From contig JANBVI010000064.1 of assembly GCA_024239075.1 (NCBI GenBank), forward strand, positions 496,001 through 560,000: 64,000 nt of DNA, written 5' to 3'. Below, in pieces: positions 27,583-37,065 of this stretch. A program made the translations under genes and the position numbers. The notes under the pieces are model-generated. The model was given only the letters and a program-made list of their open reading frames with translations. It was not told where the DNA came from and did not search any database. The stretch comes from Fischerella sp. CENA71. Lineage in GTDB: Bacteria > Cyanobacteriota > Cyanobacteriia > Cyanobacteriales > Nostocaceae. The stretch's first letter is position 1. Each line of letters begins with the position of its first letter.

Positions 27583-28866
27583 ATGGTTTCGACCTTTCCC
27601 AACTCTACCAATATTGACTTATCTCGCGTTCGCCTTGCGATTCGCTCATTGCAACCGCAATTAGTCGAGTGGCGACGCAGGTTACATCAAAAACCAGAAC
27701 TCGGTTTTCAAGAAAAACTCACTGCTGAATTTGTCTCCCATAAATTACAAGAATGGGGAATTGAGCATCAAACAGGTATTGCTGAGACTGGTATCGTTGC
27801 GATTATCCGGGGTGAAAAACAACCAGAAGCATCGAATCCAAAATCTAAAATCGTTCGACTGAGCGCTCACGACGAAGTCCAAAATCCAAAATCGAAAGTA
27901 TTGGCGATTCGTGCGGATATGGATGCTTTACCTATCCAAGAACAGAACGAAGTAGCGTATCGTTCTCAGCATGATGGGATCATGCACGCTTGTGGACACG
28001 ATGGACATACTGCGATCGCTCTTGGTACAGCTTATTATCTCCAGCAGCATCGTCAAGACTTCGCCGGGACTGTGAAAATGATCTTCCAACCTGCGGAAGA
28101 AGGCCCAGGAGGTGCAAAACCAATGATTGATGCTGGGGTATTAAAAAACCCTGATGTCGATGCCATTATCGGTTTGCACCTGTGGAATAATTTACCTTTG
28201 GGAACGCTGGGTGTACGTGCAGGTGCGTTAATGGCAGCTGTAGAAACCTTTAACTGCACCATCTTTGGTAAAGGTGGACACGGCGCGATGCCTCATCAAA
28301 CTGTAGACTCGGTAGTAGTTGCAGCCCAAATCGTCAATGCTCTACAAACAATAGTGGCTCGCAACGTCAATCCAATTGATTCAGCAGTGGTGACAGTCGG
28401 TGAACTCCATGCTGGGACAAAGTGCAATGTGATTGCAGATACAGCCAGGATGAGTGGTACTGTCAGGTACTTTAATCCGTCTTTGCAGGGCTTTTTCTCC
28501 CAAAAGATTGAGCAAATTATTGCTGGAGTTTGTCAAAGTTTTGGTGCTAATTATGACTTTGAATACTGCAAACTCTACCCAGCTACAATTAATGATGCAG
28601 GGATAGCGGAATTAGTGCGATCAGTTGCAGAGGAAGTCGTAGAAACGCCCGTGGGTATTGTACCGGAGTGCCAGACTATGGGTGGTGAGGATATGTCCTA
28701 CTTTTTGCAAGAAGTTCCCGGTTGTTATTTCTTCTTGGGTTCTGCTAATCAAGAGAAGAATTTAGCCTATCCTCATCATCATCCCCGTTTTGATTTTGAT
28801 GAAACAGCGTTAGCGATGGGTGTGGAGATGTTTGTGCGCTGTGTGGATAGATTTTTGCATCAATGA
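27583..28866 (+). CDS. M20 family amidohydrolase (N-acyl-amino acid / IAA-amino acid hydrolase type)
   Basis: 427 residues. It should hydrolyse an N-acyl amide bond in the cytoplasm with a di-metal centre. The motifs are LHQKPELGFQE, AIRADMDALPIQE, HACGHDGHTAIALGTA, FQPAEEGPGGAKPMIDAGV, and HHPRFDFDE at the C-terminus. All metal ligands expected for the family appear to be present. Unusually, residues of the type NPKSKIVRLSAHDEVQNPKSK (27834-27897) are inserted between the first strand and AIRADMDAL, read from AATCCAAAATC repeat DNA in frame. The substrate cannot be told. A terminator hairpin follows at 28903. Confidence 0.9.
   Translation: MVSTFPNSTNIDLSRVRLAIRSLQPQLVEWRRRLHQKPELGFQEKLTAEFVSHKLQEWGIEHQTGIAETGIVAIIRGEKQPEASNPKSKIVRLSAHDEVQNPKSKVLAIRADMDALPIQEQNEVAYRSQHDGIMHACGHDGHTAIALGTAYYLQQHRQDFAGTVKMIFQPAEEGPGGAKPMIDAGVLKNPDVDAIIGLHLWNNLPLGTLGVRAGALMAAVETFNCTIFGKGGHGAMPHQTVDSVVVAAQIVNALQTIVARNVNPIDSAVVTVGELHAGTKCNVIADTARMSGTVRYFNPSLQGFFSQKIEQIIAGVCQSFGANYDFEYCKLYPATINDAGIAELVRSVAEEVVETPVGIVPECQTMGGEDMSYFLQEVPGCYFFLGSANQEKNLAYPHHHPRFDFDETALAMGVEMFVRCVDRFLHQ
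27834..27897 (+). repeat. Repeat insertion inside the M20 hydrolase ORF
   Basis: Two AATCCAAAATC(T/G)AAA copies flank TTCGACTGAGCGCTCACGAC-type DNA, total about 64 bp, and stay in frame. The same motif is common between genes in this window (for example at 60595-60625 and 63880-63940). It adds about 21 residues to the protein relative to the usual family core. Confidence 0.75.
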
Positions 28867-28902
28867 AGTCCTGGCGATATTCGTAATGGCGGTTACACAG
28901 AC

Positions 28903-28924
28903 GAAACCCGCGCAGGCGGGTTTC
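28903..28924 (+). terminator. Hairpin after the M20 hydrolase
   Basis: A perfect 9-bp stem GAAACCCGC / GCGGGTTTC with a 4-nt loop, 37 bp past the stop. Confidence 0.7.
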
Positions 28925-29088
28925 AATGATTTGATTCCCAAGTAGAAATTAGACAATTGTGTTGATATTGTGTTGATGATGAGGCTAAAGATCGCTGCAT
29001 TCCCCTATTTACCCTTGCTTTGTAAAACAACAGGAAAAAGGGAAAATAATTCCAAATCACCACCTATTTTGATGCTACCAGTCCCAAA

Positions 29089-29679
29089 ATGTACGAAAAA
29101 ATGTTTCAAACGATAGATCGGCTCGTTGTCCTTAGTGAACAGCAGCGTGAAGACCTCAAAAGGGTGACAACGCCACAAGAACTTCCCAAAGATTCAATAT
29201 TACTGGAACAAGGGCATATCTGTAATCACCTACATTTTCTTGTCGAAGGGGCAGTTAGATATTATTATCACCAAGATGACAAAGAAATAACTTCCGGTTT
29301 TAGATTTGAGGGTGATTTTATTAATTCTTTTTATAGCTTTATTTCTAGAAAACCCAGTAAAGAAAGTATTATTTTAATGTCTGACTGCAAGTTAGTAACG
29401 ATTAGTTATGACAGTCTACAATATCTTTATAACAAAGATTCAGTGTGGAATAGGCTGGGTCGGTTGTCCATCGAAAGTTATTATATTCAATTAGAAGAGC
29501 ATTTCTTTTCATTGCAATCTCAGACAGCATCAGAGCGTTACGCTCATTTACTGCAACAATATCCAGATATTCTCAATCGAGTCAAACTAGGACATCTAGC
29601 ATCGTATTTAGGTGTAACTCAAGAAACACTAAGCCGTATTCGTGCCAAATATCGTAATCGTCAACGCTGGCGAAATTAA
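29089..29679 (+). CDS. Crp/Fnr family transcription regulator
   Basis: 196 residues: a cyclic-nucleotide-binding-fold N-terminal domain (SILLEQGHICNHLHFLVEGAVRYYY) and a C-terminal helix-turn-helix (LGHLASYLGVTQETLSRIRAK). The recognition helix has Glu179-x-x-Ser182-Arg183, the triad that in FNR reads the TTGAT half site. The Cys cluster of FNR for an Fe-S centre is absent, and the cAMP-binding residues are not evident, so the signal is unknown. A perfect TTGAT-N4-ATCAA site lies 162 bp downstream in front of the COQ4-family gene. ATG 29089. Confidence 0.9.
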   Translation: MYEKMFQTIDRLVVLSEQQREDLKRVTTPQELPKDSILLEQGHICNHLHFLVEGAVRYYYHQDDKEITSGFRFEGDFINSFYSFISRKPSKESIILMSDCKLVTISYDSLQYLYNKDSVWNRLGRLSIESYYIQLEEHFFSLQSQTASERYAHLLQQYPDILNRVKLGHLASYLGVTQETLSRIRAKYRNRQRWRN

Positions 29680-29840
29680 TTCTCACTCAGATATCAGCAA
29701 AAACATAAATAATTACTCAGAATCTGGCAGTCTTAATTCAGAATATTTTTTTAGCTTAGTTTGATAATTGATATGCTCACCATTATGATTTCAGAATTTA
29801 CTCTAATTTGAATAACCGCTATTTTTGATATTTGTCAAAT

Positions 29841-29854
29841 TTGATTTATATCAA
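29841..29854. promoter_or_regulatory. FNR/CRP-type palindrome TTGAT-N4-ATCAA
   Basis: A perfect dyad (TTGATTTATATCAA) centred 91 bp before the COQ4-like start codon and after the Crp/Fnr gene. The recognition helix of the neighbouring regulator carries the E-x-x-S-R residues that fit this half site. Its distance suits an activator or a bidirectional operator. Confidence 0.6.
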
Positions 29855-29938
29855 GAAAATACCCTAGATTTAACCCAATTAGCCAACCTAAGATGAAACT
29901 ATCAACCAAAGACAAGCAAACGCAAGGAGATAGTCATC

Positions 29939-30718
29939 ATGGGTTTCAAATATATCAGCGAATTGGCAACTCAAGAAAACGTCAATCAACTCTTGACGAT
30001 GGTAGATATGGTGGTTGGTGGACTCACTGATACAGAAAATGTTTTCGATATTGAAGATGCACTACGTGATAGTGAGCAAATGCAAAAATGTTTGCAAGTT
30101 GTGCGCCAACATCCTGCTTCTGCACAAATGCTAGAAGAGCGTTATGTGGGAGCAGAATTTGATTTAGATACCTTGTTGCAAATGCCTAAAGATTCTCTAG
30201 GATGGACTTATGCAAAAGTTTTGAGTGCGCTTAATTATGACCCAGATTTTTATCGCAAACGGGAGATTAAATCTGATATTGATTACATCATTCAGCGCGT
30301 TCGTAAAACCCACGACTTGCATCATATTTTGACAGGTTTCAGTTTCGATGACTATGGCGAATTAGGCGTAATTGCTGTCACTGTGGGTCAAATTGGTTAT
30401 CCAGGCTTTGCCTTCATTGATATTGTCGCATTACTGTTAAGTTTCCTCTCAGACAAGCATCAACGTCAAGGTATTGATGTCCCTCTAGAATACGATTTTG
30501 ACCTGATTTCTCAAGGGATAAAAATTGCTCGGCAAGCACAACCACTGTTCCCGGTGAAGTTTGAAGAAGGACTAGAGCAACCTTTGGCTGAATGGCGTAA
30601 AGAGTTGAATATTGTGCCTGTTACTGAAGGACATTGGAGTTGGTATAGCCGTCCTCATTTACGAAATGCAATTGAATTACCCTCGATTACCCAAGAATCT
30701 CAACTTGTTGGTGTTTGA
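29939..30718 (+). CDS. COQ4 family protein (zinc-binding)
   Basis: 259 residues. The motif HD-x2-H-x11-E is exact: His125, Asp126, His129 and Glu141 (THDLHHILTG and YGELG). It is the zinc ligand set of COQ4 proteins. Eukaryotic COQ4 acts in ubiquinone head-group maturation; cyanobacteria make plastoquinone, not ubiquinone, so the substrate here is open. The start ATG 29939 is preceded by AAGGAG. A hairpin at 30762 and the SDR gene follow. An FNR-type site lies in its leader. Confidence 0.85.
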   Translation: MGFKYISELATQENVNQLLTMVDMVVGGLTDTENVFDIEDALRDSEQMQKCLQVVRQHPASAQMLEERYVGAEFDLDTLLQMPKDSLGWTYAKVLSALNYDPDFYRKREIKSDIDYIIQRVRKTHDLHHILTGFSFDDYGELGVIAVTVGQIGYPGFAFIDIVALLLSFLSDKHQRQGIDVPLEYDFDLISQGIKIARQAQPLFPVKFEEGLEQPLAEWRKELNIVPVTEGHWSWYSRPHLRNAIELPSITQESQLVGV

Positions 30719-30761
30719 ACTAACAGTAATTAGCTGAAGTTGAGAATTTTGCAACATAGAT

Positions 30762-30788
30762 GGACACGCCTCATCATCAAGCGTGTCC
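30762..30788 (+). terminator. Hairpin after the COQ4-like gene
   Basis: 8-bp stem GGACACGC / GCGTGTCC with an 11-nt loop. It lies between the COQ4-like and SDR genes, so the SDR gene may have its own promoter. Confidence 0.55.
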
Positions 30789-30819
30789 TCAATTAAAGAT
30801 TGAATGTTAGGGGCATATA

Positions 30820-31542
30820 ATGAGCAATAAACTTTCTTCAATTTTGCAAGATAATCATGTTTTATTAACTGGTGGAACGGGTGGATTAGGGCTTGGTGTT
30901 ACGCCAACTGTTCTGGCTCACAAACCTGCTTTGGTAACAATTCCTTATACTAACGCGGGAAACGTTGAGCGATTGAAAAGTATTTTGTCTGTTACTGATT
31001 TCGATAGCATTAGATTTATTACAGGCAATCTTACAGATGAATCGGCTGTGGAAAATTTAATCAACGAGATGGAACGGGTAGATGTCCTGATTCATCTCGT
31101 TGGTGGTTTTTCAATAGGAAAAACTCATGAATATCCTTATGAAAAGTGGAAAACTGACCTAGAACTGAATTTGGATCTTGCTTTCCTGGTCCTGAAACAT
31201 AGTTTAAGACGGATGTTAGAACATGGCTATGGACGAATTGTCACAGTAGGTTCGCGGGGAGCCGTACAACCAGGGGGACAGTTAGCAGCCTATTGTGCCG
31301 CCAAAGCTGGATTAGTAGCATTGACACAAGCGATCGCTGATGAAACGAAAGGAACAAACATCACTGCTAATATCGTTTTACCTAGTGTGATTGATACTCC
31401 TGGTAATCGAGTAGTAATGAATACAGAGAATGTTGCTCAATGGGTTAAACCCGATTCTCTGGCACAGGTCATCTGTTTCTTGGCTTCAGAAGCTGCTCTT
31501 GATATGAGGGGGGCAGTTGTTCCTGTGTATGGCAATATTTAA
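30820..31542 (+). CDS. Short-chain dehydrogenase/reductase
   Basis: 240 residues. The N-terminal cofactor loop is LLTGGTGGLGLGV. NLTDESAV gives the Asp-type adenine pocket. VTVGSRGAV holds the catalytic Ser, and AAYCAAKAGL holds the Tyr-x3-Lys pair. The substrate cannot be told. Its place between a COQ4-family gene and a pterin dehydratase suggests a quinone, pterin or aromatic substrate, which is inference only. ATG 30820. Confidence 0.88.
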   Translation: MSNKLSSILQDNHVLLTGGTGGLGLGVTPTVLAHKPALVTIPYTNAGNVERLKSILSVTDFDSIRFITGNLTDESAVENLINEMERVDVLIHLVGGFSIGKTHEYPYEKWKTDLELNLDLAFLVLKHSLRRMLEHGYGRIVTVGSRGAVQPGGQLAAYCAAKAGLVALTQAIADETKGTNITANIVLPSVIDTPGNRVVMNTENVAQWVKPDSLAQVICFLASEAALDMRGAVVPVYGNI

Positions 31543-31551
31543 ACTCAATTC

Positions 31552-31598
31552 TTTACACGAATGTGACTATCCAAATCTGGAATTGGCATTCGTGTAAA
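31552..31598 (+). terminator. Hairpin after the SDR gene
   Basis: 12-bp perfect stem TTTACACGAATG / CATTCGTGTAAA with a 23-nt loop, 10 bp after the stop. Confidence 0.6.
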
Positions 31599-31660
31599 AG
31601 ACAGCATCAACACGAGAGATGTTTTGATAATTTCACCTTTTGATAACCTCAAGTCAGACT

Positions 31661-31951
31661 ATGAGCGACTTATCCGTTTTATCCGCAAGTGAACTTGATA
31701 TTGCTTTGCAAGAACTGAAAGGTTGGAGTGTTGAACAAGGGAAACTCCATTGTCAGTTTCAGTTTCCATCCTTTGTTGAAGCTTTTGGATTCATAACCAG
31801 TGTGGCACTGGTGGCAGAAACAATGGGACATCATCCAGAGTGGTGCAACGTATATAACTGTATATCAGTTGATTTGATAACTCACGATGCAGGCGGAATT
31901 ACGATCAACGATATACATCTGGCTCGCAAAATGAATGAGCTAGCGCAGTAA
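31661..31951 (+). CDS. Pterin-4a-carbinolamine dehydratase
   Basis: 96 residues from the ATG at 31661 (a TTG at 31640 would add seven). The family motif GHHPEWCNVYN (catalytic His-His) and LITHDAGGIT are present and intact. The enzyme recycles tetrahydrobiopterin after aromatic amino acid hydroxylation and may also act in tetrahydropterin metabolism. No hydroxylase gene is in the window. It follows the SDR gene at 119 bp. Confidence 0.92.
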   Translation: MSDLSVLSASELDIALQELKGWSVEQGKLHCQFQFPSFVEAFGFITSVALVAETMGHHPEWCNVYNCISVDLITHDAGGITINDIHLARKMNELAQ

Positions 31952-32048
31952 TACGTTATCTATGATTGAGGCTAACTCAACACAAGCGAGTTTTAATCCC
32001 TATGAGTATGTCAGATAATCAAGAAGAAAATCCAATATTGGAGAAATA

Positions 32049-32078
32049 GGAGCCGTCAGAAGTTAAACTGACGGCTCC
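32049..32078 (+). terminator. Perfect 11-bp hairpin after the pterin dehydratase
   Basis: GGAGCCGTCAG / CTGACGGCTCC with an 8-nt loop, about 100 bp after the dehydratase stop. It directly follows the TAG (32047-32049) of a 15-codon ORF starting at 32002. Confidence 0.7.
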
Positions 32079-32106
32079 TGCATTATTTGAGATAGAAAGC
32101 ACTTGG

Positions 32107-32382
32107 TTGGTAGTAGCCAAAAATCGTCGGATAAATCGGGATTGGGAAGCTTTAATGCAGCGCCATCCAGAAAACACTCTTCGCTGTTATGAGGATTTAT
32201 GTACTGCACCAACCACTAGACAGCCAGGGCGTGTTTTCCCTTTGAAGGGCAAACTCTACAAGGGAGTATGGGAATACGAGGTGACAAAAGGGGACAGAGT
32301 ATTTTACGTTCCTAATGAGCAACAGTTGAAAGTCGTTGTTTACTATGCAGTAAAACACCCTTCCCCTGCACCCACACCTTAA
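32107..32382 (+). CDS. RelE/ParE-like small protein (possible toxin), TTG start
   Basis: 91 residues: INRDWEALMQRHPENTLRCYEDL, then PGRVFPLKGKLYKGVWEYEV and DRVFYVPNEQQLKVVVYY. This resembles the small basic RelE/ParE-type toxin fold. No ATG is available; the TTG at 32107 is used, but the frame is open from 32050, directly behind an in-frame TAG at 32047-32049. Upstream in the same frame, MSMSDNQEENPILEK (from 32002) could be the original N-terminus, cut by the stop and hairpin. No clear antitoxin gene is adjacent. Function is inference. Confidence 0.5.
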   Translation: MVVAKNRRINRDWEALMQRHPENTLRCYEDLCTAPTTRQPGRVFPLKGKLYKGVWEYEVTKGDRVFYVPNEQQLKVVVYYAVKHPSPAPTP

Positions 32383-32415
32383 TAATTATGTTTTGGTAGC
32401 TATAGCTACCCCTTA

Positions 32416-32946
32416 CTACGAAGCCTTGGCTTCCAAAGATTTGAGCAACTCTGTATTCACTCCCGATTCACGAGTTAAGGAAATTTTGCCAGTGCGCGCA
32501 ATTTCCTTCAAGCCAAATTTTTGTAATACTTGCACGATCGCGACCATTTTTCCTGGATCGCCGACGACTTCCAAAGTCAAAGAATCTTCAGCTACATCTA
32601 CCACTCGCGCCCGGAAAATTTGGGATAATTCGACTATTTCCGAACGAGTGCTGCTGGTAGCGTTCACCTTGAGTAGCATTAATTCGCGTTCTACACAGGG
32701 AATTTCAGTAATATCCTGCACTTTGAGAACGTTAATTAGCTTGTATAGTTGCTTGGTGAGTTGTTCAATCACCCAATCATCACCGGGTACAACCATTGTG
32801 ATTCGAGAAACTCCTGACTGTTCTGCTGGCCCCACTGCAAGGCTTTCGATGTTAAAGCCACGACGCGCGAATAAACCAGCAATGCGGGAAAGAACACCCG
32901 CTTCATCTTCTACAAGTACTGATAGAGTATGTTTCATTGTCGCCAA
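32416..32946 (-). CDS. ilvH: Acetolactate synthase small (regulatory) subunit
   Basis: 176 residues. It is the ACT-domain regulatory subunit that makes the branched-chain amino acid enzyme IlvB sensitive to valine. The N-terminal ACT domain is clear: [31 protein letters not shown]. The C-terminal part ([21 protein letters not shown] and [13 protein letters not shown]) matches the family. The catalytic ilvB is not in the window. The 3' end converges on the RelE-like ORF, 33 bp apart. Confidence 0.95.
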   Translation of the reverse strand: MATMKHTLSVLVEDEAGVLSRIAGLFARRGFNIESLAVGPAEQSGVSRITMVVPGDDWVIEQLTKQLYKLINVLKVQDITEIPCVERELMLLKVNATSSTRSEIVELSQIFRARVVDVAEDSLTLEVVGDPGKMVAIVQVLQKFGLKEIARTGKISLTRESGVNTELLKSLEAKAS

Positions 32947-32996
32947 GAGAGGCTAGGGAGAGGAGAGATTATATATTTTAAACTGAAACGCCTCTC

Positions 32997-33587
32997 TCAA
33001 ATCATACGATTGAAGTTAAAAAGCATCTCTGAATCCAGCAAAGGTAATGCTTGCACGGGATATCGCTTCAACCATTCCTGAAACGATCGCCCACCCTGCT
33101 CAATATACTTATTTAATTCTGATAAACAGCGACGGCGATAGAAACCACACAAGGGTTCCCATCTATTATTTCTATAAACCAAAGCTGCGATCGCTTCTTC
33201 TGGTACTTGTTCTAATCCAGCTATCCACTCTTGCAAAACTTCCACTCGTAAATTAGGTAAATCACAAGCCAACAGCAACACCCAATCTGTTGTAACTTGC
33301 GTCAATCCTTGGGAAAACCCCACCAGTGGCCCATGAGTTTTTGGTTCATTACCAGTTTCTTGTGGTAAAAGTACTTCCTGAATAAACTGACTTTTAGGTG
33401 GTAACAAATCTTGATAACGTTCTGGCCAGGGAGTAACCACGTAAACTTGCTTTGTACAAGCTTCCGCAATTTGACAAATTCGTTGCAACATCGGGACATC
33501 TTCAATCGGGATCAAAGCTTTATCCCTACCCATACGCGTACTTTTACCGCCTGCTAAAATGATGGCTGTTAATTGGTCATTTGTCAT
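32997..33587 (-). CDS. mobA: Molybdenum cofactor guanylyltransferase
   Basis: 196 residues. MobA adds GMP to molybdopterin. The nucleotide-binding signature TAIILAGGKSTRMGRDKAL is at the N-terminus, and VLLLACDLPNLRVE gives the metal-binding Asp motif. FCGFYRRRCL-like sequence follows. The start ATG lies in a CATTTGTCAT-type repeat. No other mo- gene is adjacent. Confidence 0.9.
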   Translation of the reverse strand: MTNDQLTAIILAGGKSTRMGRDKALIPIEDVPMLQRICQIAEACTKQVYVVTPWPERYQDLLPPKSQFIQEVLLPQETGNEPKTHGPLVGFSQGLTQVTTDWVLLLACDLPNLRVEVLQEWIAGLEQVPEEAIAALVYRNNRWEPLCGFYRRRCLSELNKYIEQGGRSFQEWLKRYPVQALPLLDSEMLFNFNRMI

Positions 33588-33648
33588 AAATTAGTGAACA
33601 GTTACCAGTTAACAGTTACCAGTTTAATTTGATAACTGATAACTGATA

Positions 33649-35706
33649 TCACCCTCTCATCTGACTTTGACGAATTTGCTGCAACATTTGCTCTACACTT
33701 TCTGCTGCTGGTAGGCATTTTAACCCTTGACAAACTAAGGCTACACTGTTTTCTGGTAGTTTTGATGCGAACGCAAACACAATACTTGGTAAGTATTGAG
33801 ACATGAGCGAGTGTATTTGCTCGGTGGTGGTGCGAATCAGAGTACTGTTGCGATACCAATCCAAGGCTGTAAATAAACTCGGACAGGCTTGCGGATGGTT
33901 GCTCATTACACTTCGGAATGCTTTTAAGCCTTGTTCTGCTAAATCTAAATAATGTAGATTATCTGTAAACAAAGCTAGACGCACAAGATTGGCGATCGCG
34001 ACTCCATTGGCTGATGGTGTAGCGTTGTCTGCATAGCTACGTTCGCGCACAATTAAATCTTGACTTGCGTCAATAGAAGCGTTAAAATATCCTCCTAATT
34101 CCACGCTCCAGAGATATTCGTCAAATTCTGCTTGGAGGGCGATCGCCCTTTCTAACCATTTATTTTGTTCAGGGCTGCAATTTTGTAAATCTAGCAGTGC
34201 TTTGATAAAAAAGGCATAATCTTCTGATTGAGCTAATACGGTTGGTTGGTTTTCATAATTCAATCTGTGGAAACGCCCATCGACAAACTGATGATCTAAA
34301 ATGAAGTCTGCGGCTGTGGTTGCTAGTTGCAAATACATGGGTTCTCGAAAAACAGCATACGCCCTTGCCAAGCCAGAAATCATTAAGCTATTCCAAGCCA
34401 CAATCATTTTAGTATCTGTTACTGCTGGAATCCGACCAGACCAGTGATGAGATTTAGCTTCTTGGTTGTTGCGCGCTGGAGGAAATGTTGCGAGTGATTC
34501 GGGGGTCGTACTGTAACGCGCGACAAATAATTTTTTGAGTGCTGTTTCTACAGTTTCGCTGAGTTCGCCACTACGGCGTCTTTGTAAGACATTGTGACCG
34601 TCAAAGTTACCGTTAGCGGTGACTGTAAATTGTTGTTGTAATTGCGTGAGTTCTTCTGCACTCAGCAGTTGTTCGAGTTCGCTGAAAGTCCAGACGTAAA
34701 AAGCACCTTCTTCTGGTTCTGCTTCTGCTGGTGTTGTAAAACTATCAGCATCTTGAGCCGCATAGAAATAACCTTCAGGTGAGGTCATTTCTCTTTTTAA
34801 CCATTCAACAGTAAGAGCGATCGCTCTTTTAAAGGCAGGTTCTTCTATACCTGTACTCCAAAGATTTGCGAGATACTCTACAATTTGACCATTGTCGTAG
34901 AGCATCTTTTCAAAATGTGGTACTGTCCAGGTAGGATCAACGGTGTAGCGGTGAAAACCTCCTCCTACATGATCATAAATCCCACCTAATGCCAAGTCTA
35001 ATCCCCGTTGGGTAGAAATTTGTTTGCCATCATATCTAGATGTCACATCAAATCGTGTTCCCCGTAATGCTAATTCTGCGTAGGGGATCATGGGGAAACT
35101 ATTACCGTGCTGATTGGGAGTAATGATTCCAGTGCTGGTTTCCCAGCCTTTTTGTAATAACTCATTGTCTTGAGTTGGGGTAGTACCTTGTTGCTCCAAT
35201 ACCGCAGAAGTGAGGAGAGATTCGAGAATTACTGCTTTGCGATCGCGCAAATCTTGTTTTTCTGTATCGTAGTAGCGGCGAATCGCGTGTAAAACTTGTA
35301 AAAAACCAGGACGACCGTAACGTGGTTCAACTGGAAAGTAAGTACCTGCATAAAATGGTACTAAATCATCTGGAGATAAAAAAGCATTTAAAGGCCAACC
35401 CCCCTGACCACTCATCATCTGCAAAGCTTGCATGTAAATACTATCAATATCTGGTCTTTCTTCCCTGTCTACTTTGATCGGGATAAAATTGGCATTCATA
35501 TACTCGGCAATGCCCAGGTCAGAAAATGCTTCTCCTTCCATAACAGTACACCAGTGGCAACTGGAGTAACCTATCGAGAGGAAAATAGGTTTATTCTCTG
35601 CTTTTGCGGTTGTCAGTGCTTCGTCGCACCAAGGCCACCAATCAATCGGATTTTCGGCGTGTTTACGGAGGTATAGACTTTTTGCTTTAGCAAGGCGATT
35701 AGTCAT
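33649..35706 (-). CDS. YyaL/SSP411-family protein with N-terminal thioredoxin-like domain
   Basis: 685 residues. The N-terminus [16 protein letters not shown] and the thioredoxin-like segment [18 protein letters not shown] (CxxC) match the DUF255/SSP411 family. [25 protein letters not shown] follows. The rest has a (alpha/alpha)6-type glycosidase-like fold with [28 protein letters not shown]. The cellular role of this family is not established. Full length, ATG 35706. Confidence 0.88.
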   Translation of the reverse strand: MTNRLAKAKSLYLRKHAENPIDWWPWCDEALTTAKAENKPIFLSIGYSSCHWCTVMEGEAFSDLGIAEYMNANFIPIKVDREERPDIDSIYMQALQMMSGQGGWPLNAFLSPDDLVPFYAGTYFPVEPRYGRPGFLQVLHAIRRYYDTEKQDLRDRKAVILESLLTSAVLEQQGTTPTQDNELLQKGWETSTGIITPNQHGNSFPMIPYAELALRGTRFDVTSRYDGKQISTQRGLDLALGGIYDHVGGGFHRYTVDPTWTVPHFEKMLYDNGQIVEYLANLWSTGIEEPAFKRAIALTVEWLKREMTSPEGYFYAAQDADSFTTPAEAEPEEGAFYVWTFSELEQLLSAEELTQLQQQFTVTANGNFDGHNVLQRRRSGELSETVETALKKLFVARYSTTPESLATFPPARNNQEAKSHHWSGRIPAVTDTKMIVAWNSLMISGLARAYAVFREPMYLQLATTAADFILDHQFVDGRFHRLNYENQPTVLAQSEDYAFFIKALLDLQNCSPEQNKWLERAIALQAEFDEYLWSVELGGYFNASIDASQDLIVRERSYADNATPSANGVAIANLVRLALFTDNLHYLDLAEQGLKAFRSVMSNHPQACPSLFTALDWYRNSTLIRTTTEQIHSLMSQYLPSIVFAFASKLPENSVALVCQGLKCLPAAESVEQMLQQIRQSQMRG

Positions 35707-35895
35707 GATTAGACACTAGAATTTGCCTTCTCTGTTCAGTCTACCTCGAAAGATTTTAATTTTTAGATTTTGGATTTTAGATTCAATAATGGTTATTAAT
35801 AAATTTTTAATGTGTTGGTAGTGATTGAGAGCGAATAACTACCAACAAATAACTGACACTAAACCAATACACATTATGATTCAACCAGTGATTTT

Positions 35896-36051
35896 TTAGT
35901 TTAAAGAACGTAAAAACGAACTAGCCACTGGTGTAAGCACTGTACCAGAAGGAGGTACTGCTTTGGTACTCATTGTAGTGTTTGTATTCAGCCCAACGAT
36001 CAAGTGCAGTAAAAAGGTAATAATAGCAGCTTGTAACAATTTTTCCAGCAT
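35896..36051 (-). CDS. Small protein with hydrophobic N-terminus, upstream of clpP
   Basis: 51 residues (MLEKLLQAAIITFLLHLI at the N-terminus, FLRSLN at the end), ATG at 36051. A GAGAGGA ribosome binding site lies 6-12 bp upstream. Residues 4-20 could be a membrane helix or a signal-like helix. It is not a shadow of any larger gene and lies in an otherwise empty gap. I do not recognise the family. Confidence 0.5.
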   Translation of the reverse strand: MLEKLLQAAIITFLLHLIVGLNTNTTMSTKAVPPSGTVLTPVASSFLRSLN

Positions 36052-36333
36052 GGCAGCTTCCTCTCTTTCGGTGGATGTTTTTGATTGGGATGTGTTGTGT
36101 TAGATGCCCCTTGTACTAATGATTTTCCCCATTAGGTAGAAATATCAGGAAGTTTATCAGTAAAAATATGGCAATTTTTACAAAACTATGAAAAAAGAAT
36201 ACTGGCTAACAGCCGAATTAATAGGGTGAGTACCATCTGTTATATATGACTACACAATGGTTAAGATGGTTTCGGAAAACAATCAGCCTTTGTAATCGAT
36301 AGAATGTATCTACATTAGTTACAAGCTGGCTAA

Positions 36334-36939
36334 ATGATTCCTATCGTTATTGAACAATCAGGTCGTGGCGAACGCGCCTTTGATATCTACTCACGCCTTT
36401 TACGTGAACGTATTATCTTTTTGGGACAAGCGATTGATGACAACGTTGCTAACTTGATTGTTGCCCAACTACTGTTTTTAGATGCCGAAGATCCAGAGAA
36501 AGACATATATATGTACATTAATTCTCCTGGTGGTTCGGTAACAGCAGGAATGGGTATTTTTGATACTATGAAGCACATCCGCCCAGATGTGTGTACCATC
36601 TGTACCGGACTAGCAGCGAGTATGGGTGCTTTTCTCCTAAGCGCAGGTGCTAAGGGTAAAAGAATGAGTCTTCCCCATTCTCGGATTATGATTCACCAAC
36701 CCTTGGGGGGCGCTCGCGGACAAGCAACTGATATTGAAATCCAAGCCCGCGAAATTCTCTACCACAAGCGACGGCTAAACGAATATTTGGCCGAACATAC
36801 CAGTCAGCCGCTAGAGAAAATCGCCGAAGACACAGAAAGAGACTTCTTTATGTCACCTGAAGAAGCCAGAGATTATGGCTTAATCGACCAGGTGATTGAT
36901 CGTCACGCTGCTGGTAGCCGTCCAATGGCGGTGGTGTAG
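36334..36939 (+). CDS. clpP: ATP-dependent Clp protease proteolytic subunit
   Basis: 201 residues. The catalytic triad is complete: Ser96 ([11 protein letters not shown]), His121 ([11 protein letters not shown]) and Asp170 ([20 protein letters not shown]). It is therefore an active ClpP rather than the inactive ClpR. The N-terminus has no long propeptide. Cyanobacteria carry several ClpP paralogues; which one this is cannot be decided. ATG 36334. Confidence 0.95.
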   Translation: MIPIVIEQSGRGERAFDIYSRLLRERIIFLGQAIDDNVANLIVAQLLFLDAEDPEKDIYMYINSPGGSVTAGMGIFDTMKHIRPDVCTICTGLAASMGAFLLSAGAKGKRMSLPHSRIMIHQPLGGARGQATDIEIQAREILYHKRRLNEYLAEHTSQPLEKIAEDTERDFFMSPEEARDYGLIDQVIDRHAAGSRPMAVV

Positions 36940-37065
36940 GAGTGTAGGGGACAAAACAAGTCAAAAGTCAAAAGTCAAAAGTCAAAATTAAGAACTTTTT
37001 GATTTTTGACTTGTTTACCCCAATGCCCAATGCCCAATGACAAATGACAAATGACAAATAATTTA

